The translations under genes and the position numbers were made by a program. Of a stretch of 64,000 nt of DNA, positions 33,600 to 44,290 are shown in pieces (positions within the stretch are counted from its first letter, which is position 1; the number at the start of each line of letters is the position of its first letter). Origin of the DNA: Nectonema munidae (lineage: Eukaryota; Nematomorpha; Nectonematoida; Nectonematidae). The notes below the pieces were generated by a model, which was not told the DNA's origin, ran no database searches, and was given only the letters and a program-made list of their open reading frames with translations. The stretch lies in the NCBI GenBank assembly GCA_030549495.1, contig JAUIRK010000109.1, positions 79,501 through 143,500 of the forward strand. The letters are read 5' to 3'.

Positions 33600-34100
33600 T
33601 TGATGTCAACAACGACACCAAAGAAGAGGTTTCTTTAATTTTCAACTATATGGTGCAGTAAAATGTCCGATGTTAAGAGTAGTTGTGTCAAAAACCAGTG
33701 TTTTTACAAAGTCCTTACAATTCCATTCTTCGAGGAGATTGGCCGAAGAACTTGAGTATGCTTTTCCTCCTTTCTTTTTTGCATACGGATTGATCAAAAG
33801 CACTTTCAATCCAAGTATTTCAGCGATGTTATTATTTGAAACAATAAGATGCATTCTTTCTTCATAGTGAAGCTTGTTTTTAATGCAGATAACAACTCTC
33901 CATCCCATCAAGTTTGAGCACCTCCATGCTTCCTTTATTTTGCCTGTGATTTTTTCTTCAAAATCAAAGTTTCTAAGAAATGTAACCTTACAAGTTTACA
34001 GCCTTTAGTTTGCAAGTGTTCAGGTACAGGAATATCATTTAACAAAAAACCAAGTTGTTAATCAAATTCCCGAGTTTTGCAAATAAATAGTTCCATTTTT
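33600..34100 (-). pseudogene. fragment of an FDTT-type transposon protein
   Basis: An 89-codon minus-strand frame (33,642-33,911) contains NLLEEWNCKDFVKTLVFDTT followed by TLNIGHFTAPY. The motif VFDTT..N.G after a W-containing helix is familiar from a repeat-encoded protein group common in arthropod and cnidarian genome annotations, where the consensus is FDTTASNTG. Neighbouring sequence in other frames (PVPEHLQTKGCK near 34,020) extends it. It is a broken fragment; superfamily not assigned. Confidence 0.45.
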
Positions 34101-34815
34101 TACACGGTGCATGCATTCACCATATTAGTTCATTTTGTTCAGATTAGCGCTCTTTCAAAACAAAATGCCGTTAATTTTATTAATAAATTAAGGTATGCGT
34201 GTTGCTTACTCACCGAACATCGATTTGATTATACGGACAAAGCAATCACAGACTTGGCATTGAATGCACCTATATAAACTTTTAAATTATTTACATCGTT
34301 TAGTTGCTGATGGGCTGGCTTCTCTTAATAATCCGTCGCATAGTTTGAAGCCGTCATGTCGCAAAAAGGCAAGAAGCACTCCTTTTCTCTTTCCTCTTTT
34401 CACTGCACTCCTTCTCTTAAAACTCAGATTTGGGCTGTCTAATTATTACTCTTTTTCTGTTATCCAAATTATTTGAAGGGTCAAGTGTCGCTATTTTTAC
34501 TAGTGAGTGAACACCGGGAAAAAATATATTTTACCGAAACTCTATTAGCGCTAAATTAGCGTATATTTTAAACTTTTAATATTAGGCAAAAAATAGGCAT
34601 TTTTTTAGTTAGCAAGCTTTAAAACTTATAAACCTTTAATATACAACTATTATCATAATGTAGGATTATATAAATTCTACATTGGTGCCGGTTCTACCAA
34701 GTGCGGGGCCTGTATCAGATCGATTAAATTTACAAATGATTGCCAGGAAGGAAAATTTTTTTAATTAAATTGATTTAGATTCTACAAAAAAGATAAAAAC
34801 CACAAAATTCAGGAG
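34101..34815. other. AT-rich spacer, no gene recognised
   Basis: A segment TGGTGCCGGTTCTACCAAG with GCGGGGCCTG at about 34,684-34,712 resembles the GCGCGGGGCCTG boxes of the repeats that follow and may be a further end of the same element. Otherwise empty. Confidence 0.35.
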
Positions 34816-34979
34816 AAAAAATTTATTTGGAGGAAATATAAAAGAAGAATTGAAGAAAACTTTAAAAAATAACTTTAAAGCTTTTTTCAACGCATTTTTC
34901 AATTAAGCGCGGGGCTCTTGTAAAGCGCGGGGCCTGTAGCAACTGCTACATCTGCAACTATGTTAATCCGGAACTGTAT
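34816..34979. repeat. direct repeat, copy 1
   Basis: ATTTATTTGGAGGAAATATA to GTTAATCCGGAACTGTAT. It carries GCGCGGGGC twice and CAACTGCTACATCTGC. The partner is 35,466-35,610; the two differ mainly by an 18-base insertion and a few substitutions. The outer end, inverted, reads CAGTTCCGGATTAACATAG, like a DNA-transposon terminus. Confidence 0.7.
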
Positions 34980-35465
34980 GGTAAGCCTGGCAGTTTGCCC
35001 AAGGACATTTTCGCTAATTTTTTAGAATTCTGATTATTATCTCTAAAAAAATTCTACTATTTCAATAACTATCTAAAATCTATTAATTAATTTACTAATT
35101 ATATAAAAAATACAAAAAAAAGCAAGACAATAAGCAAAAAACTAAATAACTAACTGTCTAAAATAAAAAGATATTATCTTAAATAAACTATATAAAATAA
35201 TGTTTTTAAAAATTTTAAATATAAAAATAAATATAAGGGAGCAATATTATGGGATAATATGACAACTCTTTATTGAAAAGTATATTTCGACTCAAAAATC
35301 TTTTTCAAGTTATGCCAAACAGAAAGCGGAGGGAACGGGTTTTATTTGACAAATTGGTCAATAAGAATATTTCTACTAAATGTTTTTTATATTTTTCCTA
35401 AATCTTAAAGGGATTAAAGACCGTGCCACATTTTGGGAATGTTTAAAAGAAAATTTTTTTCAAAA
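34980..35465. other. AT-rich interval between direct repeats
   Basis: About 490 bases, very AT-rich, without gene or recognisable motif. Confidence 0.5.
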
Positions 35466-35610
35466 AAAAAATTTATTTGGAGGAAATATAAAAGAAGAAT
35501 TGAAGAAAACTCTAAAAAATAACTTTAAAGCTTTTTTCGACGCATTTTTCAAGTAAGCGCGGGGCCTGTGGCAGTTGCTACATCTGCTACTATGTTAATC
35601 CGGCACTGTA
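35466..35610. repeat. direct repeat, copy 2
   Basis: Nearly the same as 34,816-34,979. It ends, inverted, CAGTGCCGGATTAACATAGT, a hAT-like terminus. Two equal ends in the same orientation suggest a partial duplication or two truncated insertions of one element. Confidence 0.7.
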
Positions 35611-36040
35611 TACATACAACTAAATCTTGCAATGTGAACAGTCCTGTTTTGAGGGCAAGCATTTGAGACAAGCATATGTCGTAGGCGAACTGTTTCAAAT
35701 AAAAATATTTTTATGCATAGCTTCTCTTCTTTGCTAACAACTAACAGCATTAACATGTGTTTTCAGTTATATTAAATTGACGGACAATGAAAAAATACGG
35801 CAACCAGATTTTCATTTTCCAATGCGAAATTTTGTGGAGAATACGAAAATCATAATGGTTTTTTTCGTATACCCTTGTTCTGCGTAAATGGCTGATTAAC
35901 AAAATACTACACTTAGATGAAAATTTCTATTTCTACACATGAAATTTTTTTTTCATATTTTCTTTGATTTTTTCCATAAAAAACTATTTTCTAACTTTTT
36001 TTTAGAATTTTGAAACATTTTTTATAATATACTGAGAATA
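35611..36040. other. AT-rich flank upstream of family copy A
   Basis: No gene or terminal repeat was recognised; this is the likely 5' flank of the following coding remnant. Confidence 0.4.
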
Positions 36041-37760
36041 ATGCCAAGGAATTGTAAAAATTCAGCTGATAAATTTTGTTTCATTAGCGGGGAGCTAACT
36101 CTCAATAAATACAAGAGGAGAATCATTCAGAGAGTTAGAAGGCTTTATAAAAGTTATTTTGGGTGTGAAGTCGGAGATCGCGATAAAAACTGGGCTCCTC
36201 ACATTTGCTGCGTTAAATGCTCGAGTGCTCTATCCTCACGGGTTTGTGGTAAAGGAAAAGGTTTAGGCTTTGGCGTACCGATGATTTGGCGTGAACCCAA
36301 GGATCATTCATCACATTGTTACTTTTGCATCACTAATATTGATGGTTAGTTTTTATTATTTTCTAGTTTATGTTGCTTTTATTTAAAACAGAATATTTTT
36401 TTATATAGGTTGCAACAAAAAAGGAAGGAAAGGATTAGTGTACCCTAATTTGGATTCAGCCATAAGACCCGTACCCCATTCTGAACATATACCAGTACCT
36501 AATCCACCAGTAACGTTCTCTTCTGAAAGCGATGACTCAATTGATGATTCCAAAACACAAGATATCACCATCTCAGCCCCAGCTTGTTCCGAAAAAAACC
36601 TTTATTTGTCAATCAAGCTCGCCTTTGTGATCTTGTTCGGGACCTTAAACTTACCAAAGTGTCTAGTCAGCTTCTCGCTTCTAGACTTCAAGAATGGAAT
36701 TTAGTTGAAAGTGATGTTCGCGTGATTGCATTCAAAAAGCGCTCTGAAGACTTGGAGAAATTTTTTTCTTTAGAGAACAATTTAACATTTTGTAGCAACA
36801 TTGCGGGTCTATTCAGCGTTCTCGAAATAAAGTATGAGGCCATAGAATGGAGGTTGTTCATCGATGGCTCTCTTTATAGTATAAAGGCAGTTTTGTTACA
36901 CATAGGAAACAAACTGCCTTCAGTTCCTATAGCACATTCTATAATTTTAAGAGAGACTTACAAAAATTTGGCTTTCATTTTGAAAAAAATGAATTACTCA
37001 GATCACGAATGGCTCATTTCCGCTGATCTAAAATTAGTTGCAATTTTGAATGGCCTTCAAACAGGTTATACTAAATTCATGTGCTTCCTGTACAAATGAG
37101 ATAGCCGAGCCAGAGCCGAAAATTATGTTCGTACAGAATGGCCACCGAGGGATTGCATTATCCCGAGATCTTGCAATGTTATAAATCAGCCGCTAGTTAA
37201 AAAAGAAAATGTTATTTTACCATCTTTGCATATAAAGCTAGGCTGATGAAGCAATTCACAAAGGCCCTTGATCATGAAAAGCCCTGTTTTTTGTACCTGA
37301 AAAAACTTTTCCGAAAAATAAGTGATGCGAAAATCAAAGAAGGCATATTGTAGGCCCTCAAATACGCAAACTATTTTTTGATCAACATTTTGAATTACAA
37401 ATGGATGCAAAGGAGCTGAATGCCTCGGTTTCGTTCAAAAATGTTTGCAATGGCCTTTTAGGGAAACATCAAGAATCTCAGAGGGAAATCTTGGTTGAAA
37501 GCTAAATTGATTCCTACCACAAACTAGGATGTAAAATGTCCTTGAAATTACATTTCTTGCACTCGCACCTATCCTTTTTCCCGAAAAACGCAGCAGATGT
37601 GAGTGATGAACGCGGAGAAAGCTTCCATCACCAAATTTGCAAGATGGAAACTAGATACAAAGGAAAATGGAGCCCGGCTATGTTAGCTGATTTCTGTTGC
37701 AACCTAAAAAGAGAGCTCCCAGAAACTTCATATAAAAGAAAAAGAAATAAGAGGGCTTAA
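36041..37760 (+). pseudogene. copy A of an unclassified zinc/acidic protein family
   Basis: The first exon (36,041-36,344) starts MPRNCKNSADKFCFISGELT and holds a cysteine-rich block: YFGCEVGDRDKNWAPHICCV, VPMIWREPKDHSSHCYFC. A 74-base GT-AG intron (36,345-36,418) restores the frame into CNKKGRKGLVYPNLDSAIRP. A second part in another frame (36,584-37,099) has LCDLVRDLKLTKVSSQLLAS, EWRLFIDGSLYSIKAVLLHI and HEWLISADLKLVAIL. The tail (37,536-37,760) has LKLHFLHSHLSFFPKNAADV, DERGESFHHQICKMETRYKG and basic end RKRNKRA. The same order is known to me from many arthropod and cnidarian repeat-encoded proteins without an assigned function. 37.1-37.5 kb contains several breaks, so the copy is dead. No terminal repeats were found. 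Confidence 0.75.
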
Positions 37761-38182
37761 AAAACTTACCATTTTATCTTGTTTTCCATGAATGAATCAA
37801 TTTTTACTTCCCTAGTTTTTTTTCACCTTTTGATTTAAATAACATTACATATGATATTTTTCACATTCACATTTACAAAAAATTGTGACGTAATGGAAAG
37901 TTTTCGTTTTTATTTTCGTGATCAGCACATCAAAATTGACTACAAAATGTTATAGCGGTTTATGTATTTTTTCAAAAGTTTAAAATTGTCGGACAGTGAT
38001 ACTTTACATACCGTGATCATCTGCAAAGTGTTCTGTTCTTTTTTCAGCTATAATCATTTTTATTATCATCGTCATTACAGTTGTTTGAATTCTTAATTCT
38101 TAAAAAAAAATTAATTCTTAATTTTCTTTAATTTCAAAAGTTCGTAAAGTCTGAAAAATCTTTAGGAAGTCATCTTTGAAAA
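37761..38182. other. AT-rich spacer, nothing recognised
   Basis: The 3' flank of copy A; no terminal repeat or gene was seen. Confidence 0.45.
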
Positions 38183-38542
38183 ATGATTATTTCCAAAAAA
38201 AATTTTGTAGCTAACATGAATAAAGAGATGACGTTAATTCTAGATATCAAAACAAGGTGGAATAGCACCATTTCGATGATTACAAGATTTTGCGAACTAA
38301 AGAAATGCATTCTCACTGCTTTGAAAAAATGTGAAATTCGTCATGTCATTACCGAGAACGAATGGAAAGATTTGGATAATTTTGTACAAATGCTTAAACC
38401 ATTTGAAATAGTTATCAAAGGACTCTCTTCAGAAGATGCTACAATTTTAAAAGGAGAACTTTCTATGAAGTTCATTAATTCAATCATCTTTTCTCTTTTC
38501 TCTACTTGTGTCCCATTTCTTTGTTACGGTTTTAGATTTTAA
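38183..38542 (+). pseudogene. hAT transposase fragment
   Basis: A 119-codon frame with LILDIKTRWNSTISMITRFC, LKKCILTALKKCEIRHVITE, EWKDLDNFVQMLKPFEIVIK and LSSEDATILKGEL. The TRWNST motif followed by a W..L....L.PFE helix is characteristic of the mid-part of hAT transposases of the ZBED1/Tam3 type. No dimerisation tail follows; a fragment only. Confidence 0.75.
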
Positions 38543-39347
38543 CATGGTCAATATTTCTTATCTTCGTTCCTCGTAGCAAAGAGGATTTTTTTATTGTAAA
38601 TCTGCTTTCTTATTTCAGGCAGAAGGCCCATCTTAACAAAGTTAACAGTTTGATCGTTACCCTCAATGATATCAAACATTTTTCTATATTTTGATTTTAT
38701 TGCTTTATATTGTTGGTATAGCCCATTGTCAAAAATTAATTCATTATTTCATTTCGATTTGTAAATTTCAATTTTTTGATGATGGGGTCCATAACTTAGA
38801 TGCAGGGGCCCGACCCCAAGTGCTCCATAGCTAGGTGGCTGCCTATAGGTCATTGGATCTATAGATGCTATGTGGCACAAAAGTGTAAAAAATAGTTATT
38901 TCAATGAGCATGTGAATAATCACATTAATCAGATGATGGGTGTGCGCATGGAAACGTTGGTTGGACATCCCTTATAGGGACAGCTTTAGCTTTCCCAATC
39001 TCTACGAAGGAAGTATAAATAAAACTCTCGTTACTCGTAATGAAGATACGTGTTGATGAAGTAGGTATCGGTAGTGCTTATTTGTAAAATGAAACTTTTC
39101 TTCTCTACTTCATCGAATGAATGCGATATCACACCATTCTTCTTTTCGTTGTTTTATTAAAGGGAGAATAAATGAGAGTGAAAAGTCGAACTGTACTTTT
39201 TATGAATATCATGTAAATTTCTATATAAATTATTTCGCAAGTGAAATTGCTTTTACAAGGAAAAAATGAAAAATAACTCTTGAATTTTCTAGATGCATGC
39301 ACCTAAGAAAACGCATTTGAAATATTGTAAATGAAAAGTGAAACAAA
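38543..39347. other. spacer, no gene recognised
   Basis: 38,795-38,850 (GCAGGGGCCCGACCCCAAG) looks like a transposon end but no partner was found. The rest is AT-rich and empty. Confidence 0.4.
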
Positions 39348-39353
39348 TTTATT
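39348..39353 (-). terminator. poly(A) signal of the Sp-like gene
   Basis: AATAAA on the minus strand, 114 bases beyond the stop codon of the zinc-finger gene. Confidence 0.55.
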
Positions 39354-39466
39354 TAATAAAATACCGTAAGGAATCTTTTAATTGTGAAAAACAACAAGTT
39401 TACAATGGTAAAATTCAAGACGGCAAGGTAGTTTTAGACAAGGAAACCATTAATATTGGCAGAAAT

Positions 39467-39994
39467 TCATCTCAACTTTTTCTCTTGAATATGCTTCATT
39501 AAGTGTGTTTCCAGGTCATATCCTTGAGCAAAAGTCTTTCCACAATCCCTCCAATTGCAAATAAACTTCTTCTCACCCCTGTGCCATCTGAGATGAGCCT
39601 TTAAATGAGAAGGCTTCATGTAAAACTTTCCACAACCTGCAATATGACAGTTGTGTTGAATGCTTTGAGACTTGGCGATACCCTCATAAGTCATCAACAC
39701 CACTTGACAATTGGGACAGCAACAGTCGTAGCGTTTCGAAAACCTTTTTTTACTTTTGGACTCTCTTTTGAGAGTGTTGGAAGAAAGGCCTTGTTGCGAA
39801 GTGCTTAACTCAAAGCTGTCTGTTGACGCCTCCTTTTCACTTATCTCATATGCATACGTCACGCTTTCTGGCACGCTATGCAAGTAGGCATCCACGGAAT
39901 ATTGAATTGGCACGCCCATATTCTGGAAGTAGGGAGCAGTTTTGGCGTTGCTCTGCGAGCAAAATGCTTCGTGCATGTAAGCTGCGTTGTTCAT
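39467..39994 (-). CDS. Sp-family-like zinc-finger protein with two fingers
   Basis: 175 codons, no intron. Residues about 1-90 are polar with a serine-rich part. A Buttonhead-type box follows (RYDCCCPNCQ, consensus CxCPNC), as in Sp transcription factors, which bind GC boxes. Finger 1 is CHIAGCGKFYMKPSHLKAHL then RWH; finger 2 is CNWRDCGKTFAQGYDLETHL then MKH. Sp/KLF proteins have three fingers with HTGEKPF linkers. Here the second linker is degenerate (IQEKK) and the protein stops, so the third finger is absent. Finger 2 lacks the usual RSDEL recognition helix (QGYDL instead). The open frame and the AATAAA downstream suggest a real, diverged gene or a retrocopy. The ATG at 39,994 was chosen as the first in frame after a stop. 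Confidence 0.8.
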   Translation of the reverse strand: MNNAAYMHEAFCSQSNAKTAPYFQNMGVPIQYSVDAYLHSVPESVTYAYEISEKEASTDSFELSTSQQGLSSNTLKRESKSKKRFSKRYDCCCPNCQVVLMTYEGIAKSQSIQHNCHIAGCGKFYMKPSHLKAHLRWHRGEKKFICNWRDCGKTFAQGYDLETHLMKHIQEKKLR

Positions 39995-40600
39995 TCTTAG
40001 AAGTTGTCCCCGTGAAACAAAGTAATTCTTTGCCTTATGACGCTTTGCGTTGTTCGGGCAAAGAAATTTGGAGAGGTGTTATCACATCTCCCCGAGACAT
40101 GATGCCATGCTTGGGTCGAGCATTTGCCTTCTCTTAAGATGGACAAATCCTTTATCATTCGAGTGGGCTGTGTCATTTGACAGAGAATACAACGCATCTG
40201 ATTGGTGGAAAGGAGGTTCCTCGTTATGCAGTGTTAGTGCGCCAGGCCAGTAACGTGTGGGAAAGGTGCGCCATCCACCTACTGCTTCTCCACAAGCGCT
40301 CCTACTTGCAAACCCTCAAACGAGATAATTAGGGCCTTGCATCACACTTCTTCGGTTACAGGCCCCGCAAGGGCATGCGTGTGAACGTGCTAATTAATGG
40401 CTCCAACGCACCACGCATCCATTCAAACGCCTCTCTCCTGAAACACGATATATTTGCGCGTCGAACAAAGGACGTGCAAGGCAGTCTTTATGGCTTTTAT
40501 GCCAGATCCAGAATGGGCATCTTATAATACCACCACCATTCTTTCCCTAATTATGCCATTTCGCCATGCCCTCCTCGTCGCATAGGACAAGAAATCGCAG
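39995..40600 (-). promoter_or_regulatory. GC-richer upstream region of the Sp-like gene
   Basis: The 600 bases upstream of the zinc-finger gene are clearly richer in C and G, including CG dinucleotides, than the surrounding DNA. They contain CATAAAAG (about 40,496-40,503, minus strand) and TATTATAAGA as TATA-like candidates and CTAATTAATGG, a homeodomain-type site, near 40,390. No well-spaced initiator was identified, so the start site is unknown. Part may be 5' untranslated region. Confidence 0.35.
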
Positions 40601-41172
40601 CTTATTTCTTAGTTCTAAAAATTTGCTTTCTATTTTCAAATAGGTTATTTAGTAAGGTAGGGTGTTGGTTAGTTGGTGTTAGTCAATTAATTAATTAATT
40701 CAAATCATGGCGGCTACACTTAACCTAAACCTAACCCTTCACAATGTCTACGCCTTTTCTTCTTAAATTAAATCTCTTCTCAAAAAATGATTTCAGTTAA
40801 AATTGGAATCATTTCTTTAAAAAAGCTTGATTGAAAAAGCTGGTCTTATAAGTGAATATTTTGCAAAATACGTAAAAATATACCTTTAGTGAGGGCAGAG
40901 TCAGTGCTAAACAAAAACGTTTTGGAGGGGGCTGCTTCAAAGCGAGCTAATTTTTTTCAACTGCAATAAAAACATAAATATATTTCATGGTAATAATGAT
41001 ATTATAATATTAAATAGTATCTGTGTACATCTCTTCCAAAACCTCAAGAGTTTGAAGATTTGAGACAGCCCATCATAAATTTTAGTCACTATGTTGCGAA
41101 ACCTGAAAAGGATAAAGACGTGAGATACGCTCTCATAATTTTATTCACTGTAATCTATTACATGTTACTAAC
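40601..41172. repeat. spacer with dispersed repeat (41,031-41,160)
   Basis: 41,031-41,160 (CTCTTCCAAAACCTCAAGAG ... CATAATTTTATTCACTG) resembles 8514-8645. Nothing else was recognised. Confidence 0.4.
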
Positions 41173-41260
41173 ACGGTGGTTCTCAACTCCTTTCAGGGCA
41201 TGGACCAGTAGCCCGCTTTTAAAAATTCTCTCGACCATATCACATTTATTTAGGAGACAG
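41173..41260 (+). mobile_element. solitary hAT end
   Basis: ACGGTGGTTCTCAACTCCTT followed by CAGGGCATGGACCAGTAGCC matches the left terminus of Charlie-type hAT elements. No matching right end was found, so the element is truncated or its limits are lost. Confidence 0.5.
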
Positions 41261-42515
41261 AGTTACATTTTTTAATTATTAAAAAATATTTTTTAGAGGC
41301 GGGAGGTAAAGTGAAGTGAGTGATTTTTGTTAGAGCGATTCCATTAATTTCCCTCCGTCTCGGTAACTCTCAACATAATGCATGAATCGCAAAACGTGCG
41401 CTGGAAATTTGTTTTTTAAACAGAAATATAAACCAACTCAACATTTTGCTTTGAAATATTATGGCACCTTAAAATTCTACTTTTCTTCGATAATAATCTT
41501 TTTAATACCTTTATGAATTTGAACTCGATAAAGCGCAAAAACAGTGATTTTGTACTATATGTTGATTTCTCTATTTACATTTCCTTTTCAAACGCACATA
41601 AAATGGGGCGTGAGTAAGGTTGAATTCATTCTGGGTTTCGATAACTCGTGGTCTTGGTTCCATCACGCACCAAGCCTCCTTTCCTCATACAAGCGGCGCA
41701 ATTGTGGCTTCTCGATGAAAACACCCCACGCTACCTTTGCCCTTACTTTTACGTATAGACATGTGAATGACAAAAAAAATTGAAATGTGTGAATAAGTTG
41801 CAATGATAAACTTTACCCAAATTTTTGAATATCATAAGCGTGATTTGTTTGTCTTGATTTAAAGAAAAGGTGACATCTTTTATATTTCATTAATATATTG
41901 TCGTCGTGCACCATCTAATATATCATCATAGATATACCTAGTTATTCCCGTGTTTTTAATTTGATAATTTTTTATAGTAAAGTTTCCTCCGTGTTTGACT
42001 TGAAATAATAAAAATAACTTTTATTAACAATAAAAGATAAACAAAAAAACAATATAAGAAAGTTTAAATAAAAGATAACAAATCTAACTTCGAAATTTTT
42101 GAAGAAAAGAGCTTTAAATAGTTTTGAATAGTTTTTTATATTTCGAAGGGTCCGTATACCAACTAAAAAAGATAATTTTATTTTAAAATTATTTGAACGA
42201 ACAATTTTAATATGGGCAAACATTTCCGACTCTTCTATTGTGCAATATAAATTCTATGACTAAATTTATGATCTCTACAAAGATCTGGAAAAAAGGATAA
42301 AACTTCTGCTTACTTTCAAATCATGCCACCAAGTAAGACACTTCACCCAGTAAACTACAGACTGCTAATCGTGGACTATTTCACATGAATCTTGTTTTGA
42401 AAATTTTATTCCGCAACTGCGCTTTAACTGTTATAGCGCTCAATTCTTGCAGCTCCTCTCCTTATGAGTTATGATAAAGCTGGCTGGATTCGCATCTCTC
42501 ATTTCATTTAAGTCA
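41261..42515. other. spacer; a GC-richer island at 41,560-41,770
   Basis: The island is open on the plus strand for 79 codons (41,544-41,783) but the predicted product matches nothing known. The rest is AT-rich and empty. Confidence 0.3.
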
Positions 42516-43877
42516 GTGCTTCTCAAACTTTGTAGTCTAAGCCCTTTTTCACCAATGCAAAACTTTACATGATCCGAAACATTTTTTGCCGGTTTTTTAC
42601 CCTGGTTTTCTTCCTCTGAAGAGTTCAAAGGTTTTTACGGTTAGGTAGTGCTCTAGCGACCCGATTCTACTTGGTTAGTAATCAAGCTATCACTAGACAA
42701 TAAGTTTGTTTCCCAAATTGGGAGCGTTCGCGTTAGGATTGTATCGTTCTCTCAGTTGTATTTATATATTGTCACATAAATTCTTGTAAAATAATATATA
42801 TAACAAGGTATAGCTATTCTTTTGTAACAAGGGCCGATAGGTGTTTAGTGGGATGGAAATTCCAGTTAGACTTGGACTCAGCATTCCGGGCGGGCCACGA
42901 TATCCGAAAGGATGGGTGCGAACGTCACAAAACAACTTAATTAATTAATTAATTAACATTTTTTAACTCCAAAAAGGTGTTGATTTTTCATTTTGAAGGA
43001 AAACAGGAATAACATGAAAGAAAAAAATTTTTCAACAAATGTTGGTGTAATGAGAAGAATGTAATTGCTTTTTTGATACAAGCAAATTAATACGCGAACA
43101 TAGAGCACATCGCATCTAACGTCGTTTTGACTTTGGATTTGATTGTCAGAAGAGTCGAAAAATCACTTTCACAGAGGTAAGTTGATGAGAATGAAATAAG
43201 AAACTTCAGAGCGAATTTGTTAGTAAACGGAGAATATTTTGGCCCGGTAATTAGAGATGCTGAACTGTTGTTGTTCTTGAAACTCTTCTTTGGCTGCAGA
43301 GTTGTTGATGAGCTTCAAGATAGGGGAAATTTCTATCTTGAAAAAATTTTAATTCCAAGATTGTCAACAGTGCATCTAAAAGGATGTATGGCAAGATTCA
43401 ATTTAAGATTTTTGTCATTTAAATCATTCTCATGAAAATAGCGCTTAAACACTTCTTGGAGGCGTGATAAGCGTTCTTTGATCCCTTGTACCAGTTCCTT
43501 TGCAAGTGGTTTTCACCAACAACATCCATCAAGCATTAGAAAAAAATATTCTAAAAAAAAGCTTTGCCAAGGAGCGAGCTTGTCGAGGCCGGCCTTGGTG
43601 GTATCGGTGTGGATTCTGATGTTTGTATCTGAGCCCTGTAGTTGCAGGTTGAGACCATTCAGAGATTCGAAAATATCTGCCAAATAAGCAGCGTTACATT
43701 AAATGCTTCTTGAATGTTTTTAACAGCTGCTCCGTCCATTATATCTGCAATTTATCGAAGAGCTCAAATATCCGAGAAAGAAGATTATCCCTTGACAGCC
43801 AATCACCACATGTGTAAAAGAGGACGTCTTTGTAGGCAGAATACATGTCTTGACACAACTGACAAAACAGCCTGCTG
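42516..43877 (-). mobile_element. hAT element (SCAND3/ZBED-like), 3' half
   Basis: The outer end is CAGTGCTTCTCAAACTTTGT. Minus-strand transposase pieces are visible: LADIFESLNGLNLQLQGSDT (about 43,620-43,680), FFLEYFFLMLDGC after it, HPFRCTVDNLGIKIFSR, and a late STYLCESDFSTLLTIKSKVK with DAMCSMFAY (about 43,100-43,200). This is the order of GTF2IRD2/SCAND3-type hAT proteins. Breaks are many. The amino-terminal part is cut off at 43,878 by the insertion of another element at TTAA. Confidence 0.75.
42828..42930 (+). other. possible tRNA-like SINE head
   Basis: GGTGTTTAGTGGGATGG resembles an A box and GGGTGCGAACGTCAC a B box, followed by an AATTAATTAA run. The spacing is about 70 bases, longer than usual, and the fold was not confirmed. 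Weak. Confidence 0.15.
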
Positions 43878-44290
43878 TTAACCTGCTGTTCTCGGAGCGT
43901 AAATTTTTCTTCCTTTTTTTCTCAGATATTAAGTTTTATAAATATTTTTAATGTCACATATATATTTCAATATGCTGAATTCAGTGGCGATGTCCATTCT
44001 TTTTAACAAAATCAATCATTCTGTCAAAAATTGATTTATATTTGACATCTCATCTCAAAAAGAAACTTTTATTTAAATAATTATATAGTGTTTTAAACAT
44101 ATAATATATACCTATTTTTATGGCAAATTAGTGGTGATGTTCATTTTTTATGAAAATTAATTAAACGTTTCAAAAAACAGATTAAACCTGTCAATCAATG
44201 TCAAATATATAAACTTGAAAATAAATTCTACTTGCAGTATTTCTCTGCTAATTATTTTCTTAATTTATTCATATTTAATTTGTCAGTAAA
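43878..44290 (+). mobile_element. short copy of the internal-array element (two units)
   Basis: It begins at TTAA (43,878) with a left part resembling 58,633-58,700 (GCGTAAA ... TTTTTCTCAGATATT). It then has two 150-bp-type units (near 43,971 and 44,118) and a right part CTACTTGCAGTATTTCTCTG that matches 60,062-60,105. It is inserted in the hAT. The right terminus is not defined. Confidence 0.55.

Noticed and set aside
40709-40740. TTAACCTAAACCTAACCC string resembling arthropod TTAGG telomere repeats
   Set aside because: Only about two units, easily expected by chance; no longer array nearby.
42828-42930. tRNA gene
   Set aside because: A- and B-box-like strings are too far apart and no cloverleaf could be drawn; kept only as a weak SINE-head hint.
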